Made by a program: the position numbers and the translations under genes. The notes beneath the pieces were generated by a model. That model saw only the letters and a list, made by a program, of their open reading frames with translations. It ran no database searches and was not told the DNA's origin. Of a stretch of DNA of 5,952 nt, positions 1 through 5,952 are shown one piece after another. The DNA is from Pseudomonadota bacterium. Lineage in GTDB: Bacteria > Pseudomonadota > Alphaproteobacteria > Rhizobiales > Rhizobiaceae. The stretch spans positions 1 through 5,952 of the forward strand of contig JAEXXS010000238.1 of the NCBI GenBank assembly GCA_023451915.1, read 5' to 3'. Position 1 is the stretch's first letter. Each line of letters begins with the position of its first letter.

Positions 1-3000
1 CCGGTGCTCTTGGGCCGACAAACCGCACCGCCTCGCTGTCGCCGGATGTCAATAATCCTGGCTTCCGCGCCGTCACCTTCGACGATCTGCGCATTGCCTA
101 TGCCGAGCAGATCCGGGGATTGATCGATGGCGGTTCCGACATCATCCTGATCGAAACCATCTTCGACACGCTGAATGCAAAGGCTGCCGTCTTTGCTTCG
201 GAGCAGGTATTCGAGGAAAAAGGCATTTTCCTGCCGGTGATGATTTCCGGCACGATTACCGATCTTTCCGGTCGCACCCTGTCCGGCCAGACGCCGACGG
301 CATTCTGGCATTCGCTGCGTCACGCGAAGCCCTTCACCATCGGTCTCAACTGCGCGCTGGGCGCCAATGCCATGCGCGCTCATTTGGATGAATTGTCGAA
401 TATCGCCGATACGTTCATCTGCGCCTATCCGAATGCCGGTCTGCCGAACGAGTTTGGTCAGTATGACGAAACGCCGGAAGCGATGGCCGCCCAGATCGAG
501 GGCTTTGCCCGCGACGGCATGGTCAATGTGGTTGGCGGCTGCTGTGGTTCGACACCGGAACATATCCGCGCCATTGCCGAGGCCGTTGCAAAACACCCGC
601 CGCGCAAACCTGCCAAGGTCGCGCCGCTGATGCGCCTTTCGGGCCTTGAGCCCTTCACGCTGACCGAGGATATTCCCTTCGTCAATGTCGGCGAGCGCAC
701 CAACGTGACCGGCTCTGCCCGCTTCCGCAAGCTGATCAAGGCCGGTGACTTTGCCGCCGCCCTTGATGTGGCGCGCGATCAGGTGGCCAATGGCGCCCAG
801 ATCATCGACATCAATATGGATGAAGGCCTGATCGATTCCGAAAAGGCGATGGTCGAATTCCTCAATCTGATCGCTGCCGAGCCGGATATCGCCCGCGTAC
901 CGATCATGATCGACAGTTCCAAATGGGAAGTCATCGAGGCTGGCCTGAAATGCGTTCAGGGCAAGCCGGTGGTCAATTCCATTTCGATGAAGGAAGGCGA
1001 GGAAGCCTTCATTCATCACGCCAAGCTCGTGCGCGCCTATGGGGCGGCGGTGGTGGTCATGGCGTTTGACGAGACAGGACAGGCTGATACCGAAGCGCGC
1101 AAGATCGAAATCTGCAGCCGCGCCTACAAAATCCTGACAGAGCAGGTCGGTTTCCCGCCGGAAGACATCATCTTCGATCCGAACATCTTCGCGGTGGCGA
1201 CAGGTATCGATGAGCACAATAATTACGGTGTCGATTTCATCGAAGCGACCCGGAAGATCATGGCGACCTTGCCGCATGTCCATGTGTCGGGCGGCGTGTC
1301 GAACCTGTCCTTCTCGTTCCGCGGCAATGAGCCGGTGCGCGAGGCGATGCATGCCGTGTTTCTCTATCACGCCATTCAGGCGGGCATGGATATGGGCATC
1401 GTCAATGCCGGTCAGCTGGCGGTTTATGATGCCATTGATCCGGAACTGCGTGAGGCCTGCGAAGATGTGGTGCTGAACCGCCGGTCGGATGCAACCGAAC
1501 GGCTGCTCGAAATCGCCGAACGTTTCCGCGATTCCGGCTCCAGGGAAGCCAAGGCGCAGGATTTGGCCTGGCGCGAATGGCCGGTGGAAAAACGCCTTGA
1601 ACACGCGCTGGTCAACGGCATTACCGAATATATCGAAGCCGATACGGAAGAGGCGCGCCAATCCGCCGAGCGGGCGCTTCACGTTATCGAAGGCCCGTTG
1701 ATGGCTGGCATGAATGTGGTTGGCGATCTGTTCGGCGCGGGCAAGATGTTCCTGCCGCAGGTGGTCAAGTCCGCCCGCGTGATGAAACAGGCTGTGGCCG
1801 TTCTCCTTCCTTATATGGAAGAGGAAAAGCGCCTCAACGGCGGCGAAGAACGCCAGAGCGCCGGCAAGGTGCTGATGGCGACGGTGAAGGGCGACGTGCA
1901 CGATATCGGCAAGAATATCGTTGGCGTCGTGCTGGCCTGCAATAATTACGAGATTATCGATCTCGGCGTCATGGTGCCTTCGCAGAAGATTTTGCAGGTG
2001 GCGCGCGACGAGAAGGTCGATGTCATTGGTCTGTCCGGCCTCATCACGCCATCGCTTGATGAAATGGCGCATGTGGCAGCCGAGATGGAACGCGAAGGTT
2101 TCGACATTCCGCTTTTGATCGGCGGAGCGACGACCAGCCGTGTTCATACGGCGGTGAAGATTCATCCGCGTTACGAGCGCGGTCAGGCGGTCTATGTCAT
2201 CGATGCCAGTCGTGCGGTGGGCGTCGTCTCCAGCCTGCTGTCGCCGGACGCCAAGGGCGATTATGTCAGTGGCGTTCGCGATGAATATGCCAAGGTTGCA
2301 GCCGCTCATGCGCGCAGCGAAGCAGAAAAACAGCGCCTGCCGCTCGCCCGCGCCCGCGCCAATGCGCACAAGCTCGACTGGGACAGTTTTGCTCCGGTAA
2401 AGCCGAGCTTTACCGGTACGAAGACGTTCGACGATTACGATCTGGCCGAAATCGCGCGCTATATCGACTGGACGCCGTTCTTCCAGACCTGGGAGATGAA
2501 AGGGCGCTATCCGGCGATCCTTCAGGATGAAAAGCAGGGCGAGGCCGCCCGCCAGCTCTGGTCCGATGCGCAGGCCATGCTCAAGAAGATCATCGACGAA
2601 AAATGGTTCACGCCAAAAGCCGTGGTCGGCTTCTGGCCAGCCAATGCGGTGGGCGACGACATCAGGCTATTCACCGACGAAAGCCGGAAAGAGGAGCTTG
2701 CGACCTTCTTCACCTTGCGCCAGCAGCTTAGCAAGCGCGATGGCCGTCCGAATGTCGCCATGTCGGACTTCGTGGCGCCGGTCGAAAGCGGCAAGCAGGA
2801 TTATGTCGGCGGCTTCGTCGTCACGGCAGGCATTGGCGAAGTGGCGATTGCCGAGCGTTTCGAGCGCGCCAATGACGATTATTCCGCCATTCTGGTGAAG
2901 GCGCTGGCCGATCGTTTTGCCGAAGCCTTTGCGGAACTGATGCATGAGCGTGTGCGCAAGGAATTCTGGGCCTATGCGACGGATGAAACTTATTCGCCGG

Positions 3001-3338
3001 AAGAACTGATCGGCGAGCCCTATAAGGGCATCCGTCCCGCGCCGGGCTATCCGGCCCAGCCCGACCATACCGAAAAGACCACGCTGTTCCGCCTGCTCGA
3101 TGCAACGGCTGAGACCGGCGTGGAACTCACCGAAAGCTATGCCATGTGGCCGGGCTCCTCGGTTTCGGGTCTCTATATCGGCCACCCGGAAAGCTATTAT
3201 TTCGGTGTCGCCAAGGTCGAGCGCGATCAGGTCGAAGATTATGCAAGGCGAAAAGGCATGAGCGTCCGGGAAGTCGAGCGCTGGCTTGCGCCAATCCTCA
3301 ATTATATTCCGGGCGATATTGCCGACGAAGCGGCATAA
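1..3338 (+). CDS. metH: Cobalamin-dependent methionine synthase (5' partial)
   Basis: MetH moves the methyl group of 5-methyltetrahydrofolate to homocysteine through cob(I)alamin in the cytosol, giving methionine and tetrahydrofolate. The frame is open from base 3 and 1111 residues are visible. Against the roughly 1230-residue E. coli enzyme as I recall it, about 150 N-terminal residues lie left of the window, so the TTG at 120 is internal. All four modules are present in order. The homocysteine domain has its zinc cysteines at 351-353 and 540-545 (GGCCG). The folate domain follows, with NVGERTN near 680. The cap and B12 domain has DVHDIG at 1893-1910, whose His at 1899-1901 is the cobalt ligand. 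The C-terminal reactivation domain binds S-adenosylmethionine, with IDWTPFF near 2463 and RPAPGYPA from 3033. No frameshift or missing key residue is seen. The stop is TAA, and a terminator lies 24 bases further on. Identity is near certain. Confidence 0.97.
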   Translation, partial: GALGPTNRTASLSPDVNNPGFRAVTFDDLRIAYAEQIRGLIDGGSDIILIETIFDTLNAKAAVFASEQVFEEKGIFLPVMISGTITDLSGRTLSGQTPTAFWHSLRHAKPFTIGLNCALGANAMRAHLDELSNIADTFICAYPNAGLPNEFGQYDETPEAMAAQIEGFARDGMVNVVGGCCGSTPEHIRAIAEAVAKHPPRKPAKVAPLMRLSGLEPFTLTEDIPFVNVGERTNVTGSARFRKLIKAGDFAAALDVARDQVANGAQIIDINMDEGLIDSEKAMVEFLNLIAAEPDIARVPIMIDSSKWEVIEAGLKCVQGKPVVNSISMKEGEEAFIHHAKLVRAYGAAVVVMAFDETGQADTEARKIEICSRAYKILTEQVGFPPEDIIFDPNIFAVATGIDEHNNYGVDFIEATRKIMATLPHVHVSGGVSNLSFSFRGNEPVREAMHAVFLYHAIQAGMDMGIVNAGQLAVYDAIDPELREACEDVVLNRRSDATERLLEIAERFRDSGSREAKAQDLAWREWPVEKRLEHALVNGITEYIEADTEEARQSAERALHVIEGPLMAGMNVVGDLFGAGKMFLPQVVKSARVMKQAVAVLLPYMEEEKRLNGGEERQSAGKVLMATVKGDVHDIGKNIVGVVLACNNYEIIDLGVMVPSQKILQVARDEKVDVIGLSGLITPSLDEMAHVAAEMEREGFDIPLLIGGATTSRVHTAVKIHPRYERGQAVYVIDASRAVGVVSSLLSPDAKGDYVSGVRDEYAKVAAAHARSEAEKQRLPLARARANAHKLDWDSFAPVKPSFTGTKTFDDYDLAEIARYIDWTPFFQTWEMKGRYPAILQDEKQGEAARQLWSDAQAMLKKIIDEKWFTPKAVVGFWPANAVGDDIRLFTDESRKEELATFFTLRQQLSKRDGRPNVAMSDFVAPVESGKQDYVGGFVVTAGIGEVAIAERFERANDDYSAILVKALADRFAEAFAELMHERVRKEFWAYATDETYSPEELIGEPYKGIRPAPGYPAQPDHTEKTTLFRLLDATAETGVELTESYAMWPGSSVSGLYIGHPESYYFGVAKVERDQVEDYARRKGMSVREVERWLAPILNYIPGDIADEAA

Positions 3339-3362
3339 TCAAAGCGACTGGTATAAAGAAAC

Positions 3363-3399
3363 AAAAGGGGCTTCGCACATGCGAGGTCCTTTTTGTTTT
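3363..3399 (+). terminator. Rho-independent terminator of metH
   Basis: Bases 3363-3375 pair with 3382-3394 in an unbroken 13-bp stem that includes three G-U pairs. A fourteenth pair, 3376-3381, closes a four-base ACAT loop. The 3' arm ends in five Ts, followed by G and four more Ts (3396-3399). It lies 24 bases after the metH stop, the expected place, and should separate metH from the LuxR gene. The A-run on the 5' arm means it could also work weakly on the other strand. Confidence 0.85.
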
Positions 3400-3474
3400 G
3401 AGCAGTTTTCCACTGATAAAAAGCAGAACTGTTTAAAGACGGGTGGTTTTCAAAAGGTTCCGGCTTTTTTGAAA
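3400..3474. repeat. Two short imperfect inverted repeats
   Basis: Two dyads follow the metH terminator. The first pairs 3400-3409 with 3425-3434; its core is CAGTT/AACTG and three pairs are G-U. The second pairs 3448-3457 with 3465-3474; it has eight Watson-Crick pairs, two G-U pairs and a seven-base loop. Neither is followed by a T-run on the + strand, so neither looks like a second terminator. They could be remnants of a palindromic intergenic repeat, part of an untranslated leader, or chance in AT-rich DNA. No function is claimed. Confidence 0.3.
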
Positions 3475-3517
3475 GCAATCGTTCTGGAGAGGTTTACAGG
3501 AAAATGCTATTTAAGGC

Positions 3518-3563
3518 TGTGCGTTCGAAATTGTGCGAACGTAAAAGTTGCATTGTGCGTAAA
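3518..3563 (+). promoter_or_regulatory. Candidate operator: TGTGCG repeats with a CGTTCG dyad
   Basis: TGTGCG occurs three times in one orientation, at 3518-3523, 3532-3537 and 3554-3559. The first two copies continue into the arms of an inverted repeat, CGTTCG at 3522-3527 and CGAACG at 3536-3541, separated by eight bases. The block ends 30 bases before the LuxR start codon, where an operator would lie. A weak promoter-like pair, TTGCAT at 3548-3553 and AATAAT at 3572-3577 with an 18-base spacer, overlaps its right end. Binding by the LuxR protein itself or by another regulator is inference. The dyad does not match the classic lux or tra box. Confidence 0.35.
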
Positions 3564-3580
3564 TTATTGAAAATAATAAT

Positions 3581-3587
3581 AGGATGG
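3581..3587 (+). promoter_or_regulatory. Ribosome binding site deciding the LuxR start
   Basis: AGGA at 3581-3584, within AGGATGG, lies 8 bases upstream of the ATG at 3593, a normal distance. The in-frame ATG at 3584 overlaps this site and has no Shine-Dalgarno-like sequence of its own, because the bases before it are only A and T. The start at 3593 is therefore preferred over 3584, which would add three residues (MAA). Confidence 0.6.
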
Positions 3588-3592
3588 CAGCA

Positions 3593-4300
3593 ATGAAATG
3601 GGAATTATTATGCGATGCCATGCAGTCCGCCGGTAGTGCGGAAAAATTGTTTGAATATGTGAAAAAATATGCCCGCGAGATCGGCTTTGACTATGTTTCT
3701 TATGTCATGTCGGTTCCGTCCCTGAATGGGGCGGTCAAGTGGGTGCGCTATGAGGACATGCCGAAAGGCTGGACTGCACTCTATGCCAGCAAAAAATATG
3801 TGGAGGTTGATCCGCTCGTCCGGCTCGGTCTGCACAGTATCGACCCTCTGGTCTGGTCGCCGAAGCTTTTTGCCGAAACGCCGCAATTATGGGCTGATCT
3901 GCAAAGCTTCGGACTGAAGGTCGGTATTTCGCAACCATGCTGGGCGGCACAGGGGGTGTTTGGAATGCTGACATTCCTGCGCAGCGGCCAGCCGCTGACC
4001 GCAAGCGAAGTCACCGCCTTGCGGCGTCAGTTGCAGATGGTGACCAATCTCCTGCACCTGTCGATGTTCGAACTGGTCAATGTGCCTCGGCTGAATTGCG
4101 CCAGTGAGGTCTGTCTGACGGCACGGGAGCGCGAAATCCTGCGTTGGACGAGTGAAGGAAAAACCGCTGAAATTATCGGGGCGATCCTCAATATTTCGAC
4201 CCGTACCGTGAATTTTCATATCAGCAATGTACTGACGAAGCTTGTCGCAGTGAACAAGGTTCAGGCTGTCGCCAAGGCGCGTACCTTCGGTCTGCTCTGA
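3593..4300 (+). CDS. babR: LuxR-family quorum-sensing transcriptional regulator, BabR/BlxR-like
   Basis: This is a cytosolic transcription factor of 235 residues from the ATG at 3593. The N-terminal half is an autoinducer-binding domain keeping the six residues diagnostic of acyl-homoserine-lactone receptors: W60, Y64, D73, P74, W88 and G111. The first five have exactly TraR-like spacing. The C-terminal part, from about residue 175, is a GerE/LuxR helix-turn-helix with LTARERE, E179, L183, G189, GKT and a TRTVNFHI recognition region. No luxI-type synthase gene is in the window, so it is a solo LuxR here. In Brucella the regulator next to metH is known as BabR or BlxR, an acyl-homoserine-lactone-responsive regulator linked to virulence and flagellar genes; the symbol rests on recalled synteny. 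Hand counts put its GC near 50%, below its neighbours. Terminators on both sides suggest a monocistronic unit. The family is very sure; the symbol is likely. Confidence 0.9.
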   Translation: MKWELLCDAMQSAGSAEKLFEYVKKYAREIGFDYVSYVMSVPSLNGAVKWVRYEDMPKGWTALYASKKYVEVDPLVRLGLHSIDPLVWSPKLFAETPQLWADLQSFGLKVGISQPCWAAQGVFGMLTFLRSGQPLTASEVTALRRQLQMVTNLLHLSMFELVNVPRLNCASEVCLTAREREILRWTSEGKTAEIIGAILNISTRTVNFHISNVLTKLVAVNKVQAVAKARTFGLL

Positions 4301-4309
4301 TCCATTTAT

Positions 4310-4345
4310 AAGCCCCACGGCGGTTTGGCCCGTTGGGTGCTTTCA
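4310..4345 (+). terminator. Probable terminator after the LuxR gene
   Basis: AAGCCCCACGG at 4310-4320 pairs with 4330-4342, leaving single-base bulges at T4333 and T4338. This gives 11 pairs around a nine-base loop and begins 10 bases after the LuxR stop. The T-run is short (TTT then CAT), so termination may be partial. Position and stem strength support the call; the weak tail and bulges lower confidence. Confidence 0.55.
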
Positions 4346-4414
4346 TAAATCTCGCTTCCACATTCAATCCATCACGGTCCCGCGCAACGGATGATGTTCG
4401 TGCGCCGCAGCGCC

Positions 4415-4449
4415 TTTGAGCAAGAATTTGCCCGGCATTGCCGCTCAAA
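4415..4449. repeat. Inverted repeat TTTGAGC/GCTCAAA
   Basis: TTTGAGC at 4415-4421 and GCTCAAA at 4443-4449 form a perfect seven-base inverted repeat around 21 bases. The inner part can form a small GGC-ATT-GCC hairpin (4434-4442) or an alternative GCAA/TTGC pairing (4420-4431). No T-run follows on either strand, so it is not a standard terminator. An operator or an RNA fold are both possible. Confidence 0.35.
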
Positions 4450-4482
4450 AAACGCTAAATATCACAATTTTAGTAGGATTTT

Positions 4483-4515
4483 CCGGCATTTAAGCGAAGT
4501 TTCGCTTTTTGCCGG
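4483..4515 (+). repeat. Nested hairpin, terminator-like, in the cysD leader
   Basis: The outer arms CCGGCA (4483-4488) and TGCCGG (4510-4515) are perfect complements. Inside them AAGCGAA (4492-4498) pairs with TTCGCTT (4501-4507). Only an internal loop of Ts (three against two) separates the two stems, giving 13 pairs in 33 bases. The inner hairpin plus the T-run 4506-4510 looks like a small intrinsic terminator, but the outer stem uses the last T. It lies about 200 bases before cysD. It could be a terminator of a short upstream transcript, an attenuator of cysDN, or a protein-binding palindrome. Confidence 0.5.
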
Positions 4516-4699
4516 TGGCGCAAGATTGTTCCCGCCTTGTGGGAAAGACTGCAAGTTTTTGGCGCAGGCCATCGCTAATACGCGAAAGCATTCTTTCACT
4601 TTTCGGCTTCTTTTCACGACAATGCCCGCAACTTAGTCAGGGTGCCGATTTCACGCCGTTCGAACCGTAATCCTGCTTTTTCGTCTCTATCCGGTTTCC

Positions 4700-4704
4700 G
4701 GGAG
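4700..4704 (+). promoter_or_regulatory. Ribosome binding site of cysD supporting a GTG start
   Basis: GGGAG lies 8 bases upstream of the GTG at 4713. No ATG in the cysD frame lies near it, and the protein from this GTG aligns with the N-terminus expected of CysD. The first two bases of the site also fall in a small CCGG-TTT-CCGG dyad (4691-4701). Confidence 0.75.
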
Positions 4705-4712
4705 TTATTGTC

Positions 4713-5633
4713 GTGCATCATGCATCCCTGACAAAGAATTTGACGCATCTGCAACGTCTTGAAGCAGAAGCGATCCATATCTTTCGCGAAGTCGCAGCCA
4801 CCTTCTCCAATCCGGTGATGCTCTATTCGGTGGGCAAGGATTCGTCCGTCATGATGCATCTGGCGATGAAGGCGTTTTATCCGGCCCCGCCGCCATTTCC
4901 TTTTCTCCATGTCGATACGACCTGGAAATTCCGCGAGATGATCGAGTTTCGCGATGCGCAGGCGCGCGAAAAGGGTTTCGAGCTTCTGGTGCATATCAAT
5001 CAGGATGGCGTGCGCGATGGTGTCGGCCCTTTCAGCCATGGTTCGAATGTCCATACCCATGTGATGAAGACGGTCGGTCTCCGGCAGGCGCTCGACCAGT
5101 ACAAGTTCGATGCGGCTTTTGGCGGCGCGCGCCGCGATGAGGAAAAATCCCGCGCCAAGGAGCGCATTTTCTCGTTCCGCAACGCGCAGCACGGCTGGGA
5201 CCCGAAGAACCAGCGGCCCGAAATGTGGAAGATCTACAATACGCGCGTGGCTGCGGGTGAATCGATCCGCGTCTTTCCGCTGTCGAACTGGACCGAGCTC
5301 GATATCTGGCAATATATCTTGCAGGAAAATATTCCCATCGTGCCGCTCTATTTTGCGGCCCGCCGCCCGGTGGTGGAGCGTGATGGCATGCTGATCATGG
5401 TCGATGACGACCGCATGAAGCTGCGGGATGGTGAAAAGGTGGAGGAGCGGCTGGTGCGTTTCCGCACGCTCGGCTGCTATCCCCTCACCGGGGCGATTGA
5501 ATCGAGCGCCTCCAGCCTTTCGGATATCGTCGAGGAAATGCTGATCGCCCGTACGTCGGAACGTCAGGGTCGCGCCATCGACCGCGATGAAGCGGGCTCC
5601 ATGGAAAAGAAGAAGCGCGAGGGCTATTTCTGA
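4713..5633 (+). CDS. cysD: Sulfate adenylyltransferase (ATP sulfurylase) small subunit CysD
   Basis: CysD is the catalytic subunit of the CysDN ATP sulfurylase. It joins sulfate and ATP into adenosine 5'-phosphosulfate plus pyrophosphate, driven by GTP hydrolysis in CysN, and acts in the cytosol as the first step of sulfate assimilation. The protein has 306 residues, close to about 302 in E. coli. It has the PP-loop of the PAPS-reductase/ATP-pyrophosphatase fold, SVGKDSSV at 39-46. Further conserved stretches are [11 protein letters not shown] (66-76), [16 protein letters not shown] (136-151), [11 protein letters not shown] (192-202) and the C-terminal LGCYPLTG (253-260). The start is GTG with a well-placed GGGAG. 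The stop overlaps the cysN start by one base, so the two are translationally coupled and make a complex in fixed ratio. The leader upstream is long and structured. No defects are seen. Confidence 0.97.
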   Translation: MHHASLTKNLTHLQRLEAEAIHIFREVAATFSNPVMLYSVGKDSSVMMHLAMKAFYPAPPPFPFLHVDTTWKFREMIEFRDAQAREKGFELLVHINQDGVRDGVGPFSHGSNVHTHVMKTVGLRQALDQYKFDAAFGGARRDEEKSRAKERIFSFRNAQHGWDPKNQRPEMWKIYNTRVAAGESIRVFPLSNWTELDIWQYILQENIPIVPLYFAARRPVVERDGMLIMVDDDRMKLRDGEKVEERLVRFRTLGCYPLTGAIESSASSLSDIVEEMLIARTSERQGRAIDRDEAGSMEKKKREGYF

Positions 5634-5952
5634 TGAATGCTGTGTTGAAGCCTTCCGTAACCAGCGCAGCTGTCTCCGAGTTTCTGGCCGATCAGGAGCG
5701 CAAGACGCTGCTGCGGTTTCTCACCTGCGGCTCCGTCGATGATGGCAAGTCGACGCTGATCGGGCGTCTGCTCTATGACACCAAGCTGATCTTCGAAGAC
5801 CAGCTTGCAGCCCTCAAAAATGACAGCCGCAAGTTCGGCACCACCGATGATGATTTCGACTTTGCGCTGCTGGTCGACGGGCTGGAAGCCGAGCGCGAGC
5901 AGGGCATCACCATCGATGTCGCCTATCGGTTCTTTTCCACGCCACGCCGCAA
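5633..5952 (+). CDS. cysN: Sulfate adenylyltransferase large subunit CysN (3' partial)
   Basis: CysN is the GTPase subunit of ATP sulfurylase, an EF-Tu-like translational GTPase whose GTP hydrolysis drives sulfate activation by CysD. The first 106 residues are visible. They include the P-loop GSVDDGKST at 33-41 and the switch I region with [15 protein letters not shown] at 87-101, the G2 motif in CysN form. The ATG at 5633 shares its A with the last base of the cysD stop. GAGGG at 5619-5623, 9 bases upstream, is its ribosome binding site. The 3' end lies outside the window. It therefore cannot be seen whether this is CysN alone (about 475 residues) or the CysNC fusion with a C-terminal APS kinase found in many rhizobial relatives, which I think likely in this lineage. 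Confidence 0.95.
   Translation, partial: MNAVLKPSVTSAAVSEFLADQERKTLLRFLTCGSVDDGKSTLIGRLLYDTKLIFEDQLAALKNDSRKFGTTDDDFDFALLVDGLEAEREQGITIDVAYRFFSTPRR

Larger units (their letters stand above)
4346..4712 (+). other. Gene-poor leader region upstream of cysDN
   Basis: No convincing coding region is seen in this 367-base stretch. An 81-codon open frame from 4391 has no ribosome binding site and no recognisable protein content. The stretch holds several dyads, of which two are listed separately. The others are CTAAA/TTTAG at 4455-4459 and 4469-4473, TTCCC/GGGAA at 4529-4533 and 4541-4545, GAAAG/CTTTC at 4584-4588 and 4593-4597, and the palindrome GTTCGAAC at 4658-4665. Promoter-like pairs are weak: TTGCCG at 4438 with TATCAC at 4460, and TTCACT at 4595 with GACAAT at 4618. 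The cysDN promoter presumably lies here but cannot be placed. No known riboswitch class was recognised. Confidence 0.5.

Noticed and set aside
120..122. TTG as the start codon of metH
   Set aside because: The same frame stays open to base 3 and encodes conserved MetH sequence (GALGPTNRT from base 3), so the gene continues left of the window and the TTG is internal.
2667..3185. A 172-residue open frame on the - strand within metH
   Set aside because: It is fully antisense to the conserved MetH reactivation domain and encodes no recognisable motif.
3522..3541. A classic lux or tra box in front of the LuxR gene
   Set aside because: The dyad CGTTCG-N8-CGAACG lacks the expected half-sites (ACCTG/CAGGT or TGTGCAG/CTGCACA), so it is reported only as an unassigned candidate operator.
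3286..3570. A 94-residue + strand open frame spanning the end of metH and the following gap
   Set aside because: It begins inside metH in another frame, reads through the metH terminator hairpin, has no plausible ribosome binding site and resembles nothing known to me.
4391..4636. An 81-residue + strand open frame between the LuxR gene and cysD
   Set aside because: It has no Shine-Dalgarno-like sequence before its ATG, reads through the nested hairpin, and its composition and content do not look coding. A real small protein here is not excluded but is unsupported.
4346..4712. A SAM, cobalamin or other known riboswitch upstream of cysD
   Set aside because: No B12-box-like or SAM-II-like conserved core was recognised by eye; only simple hairpins are visible. 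A covariance-model search would be decisive.
4614..5312. A 232-residue open frame on the - strand opposite cysD
   Set aside because: It lies antisense to well-supported CysD coding sequence, has no recognisable protein motif, and is the kind of frame that GC-rich codon bias produces on the opposite strand.
1..5952. tRNA or rRNA genes, CRISPR arrays, insertion sequences or prophage genes
   Set aside because: No cloverleaf-type sequence, regularly spaced repeat array, transposase motif or terminal inverted repeat with target duplication was seen. The window is conserved chromosomal backbone.

Overview
The window reads as ordinary chromosomal DNA of an alphaproteobacterium of the order Hyphomicrobiales. 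The best match from memory is Brucella or its close relatives formerly called Ochrobactrum. This rests on the gene order metH - LuxR-type regulator (babR/blxR) - cysD - cysN, which I recall from Brucella genomes, and on protein similarity recalled from the families. No database search was run. All four genes lie on the + strand. Hand counts give about 60% GC in metH and cysD, near 50% in the regulator, and as low as 30-40% in the gap before the regulator.

Layout. Positions 1-3338 hold the C-terminal nine tenths of metH, the cobalamin-dependent methionine synthase, open at the left edge. A clear hairpin terminator follows at 3363-3399. The rest of the 3339-3592 gap is AT-rich and full of short dyads, including three TGTGCG direct repeats and a CGTTCG/CGAACG dyad just upstream of the regulator. 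Positions 3593-4300 hold a solo LuxR-family quorum-sensing regulator that keeps every signature residue of its autoinducer-binding and DNA-binding domains. A bulged hairpin at 4310-4345 probably ends its transcript. The next gap, 4301-4712, has no convincing gene. It carries several inverted repeats, the best being a nested 33-nt hairpin at 4483-4515 in the presumed leader of the sulfate-activation operon. Positions 4713-5633 encode CysD. The start of cysN overlaps the cysD stop by one base, and the gene runs off the right edge.

Together, CysD and CysN form ATP sulfurylase, which activates sulfate for reduction to sulfide and so feeds cysteine and homocysteine synthesis. MetH methylates homocysteine to methionine. 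The LuxR regulator sits between these two sulfur-metabolism units but looks like a separate transcription unit. I found no novel multi-gene system here. The items most worth a second look are the structured cysD leader and the repeats in front of the LuxR gene.
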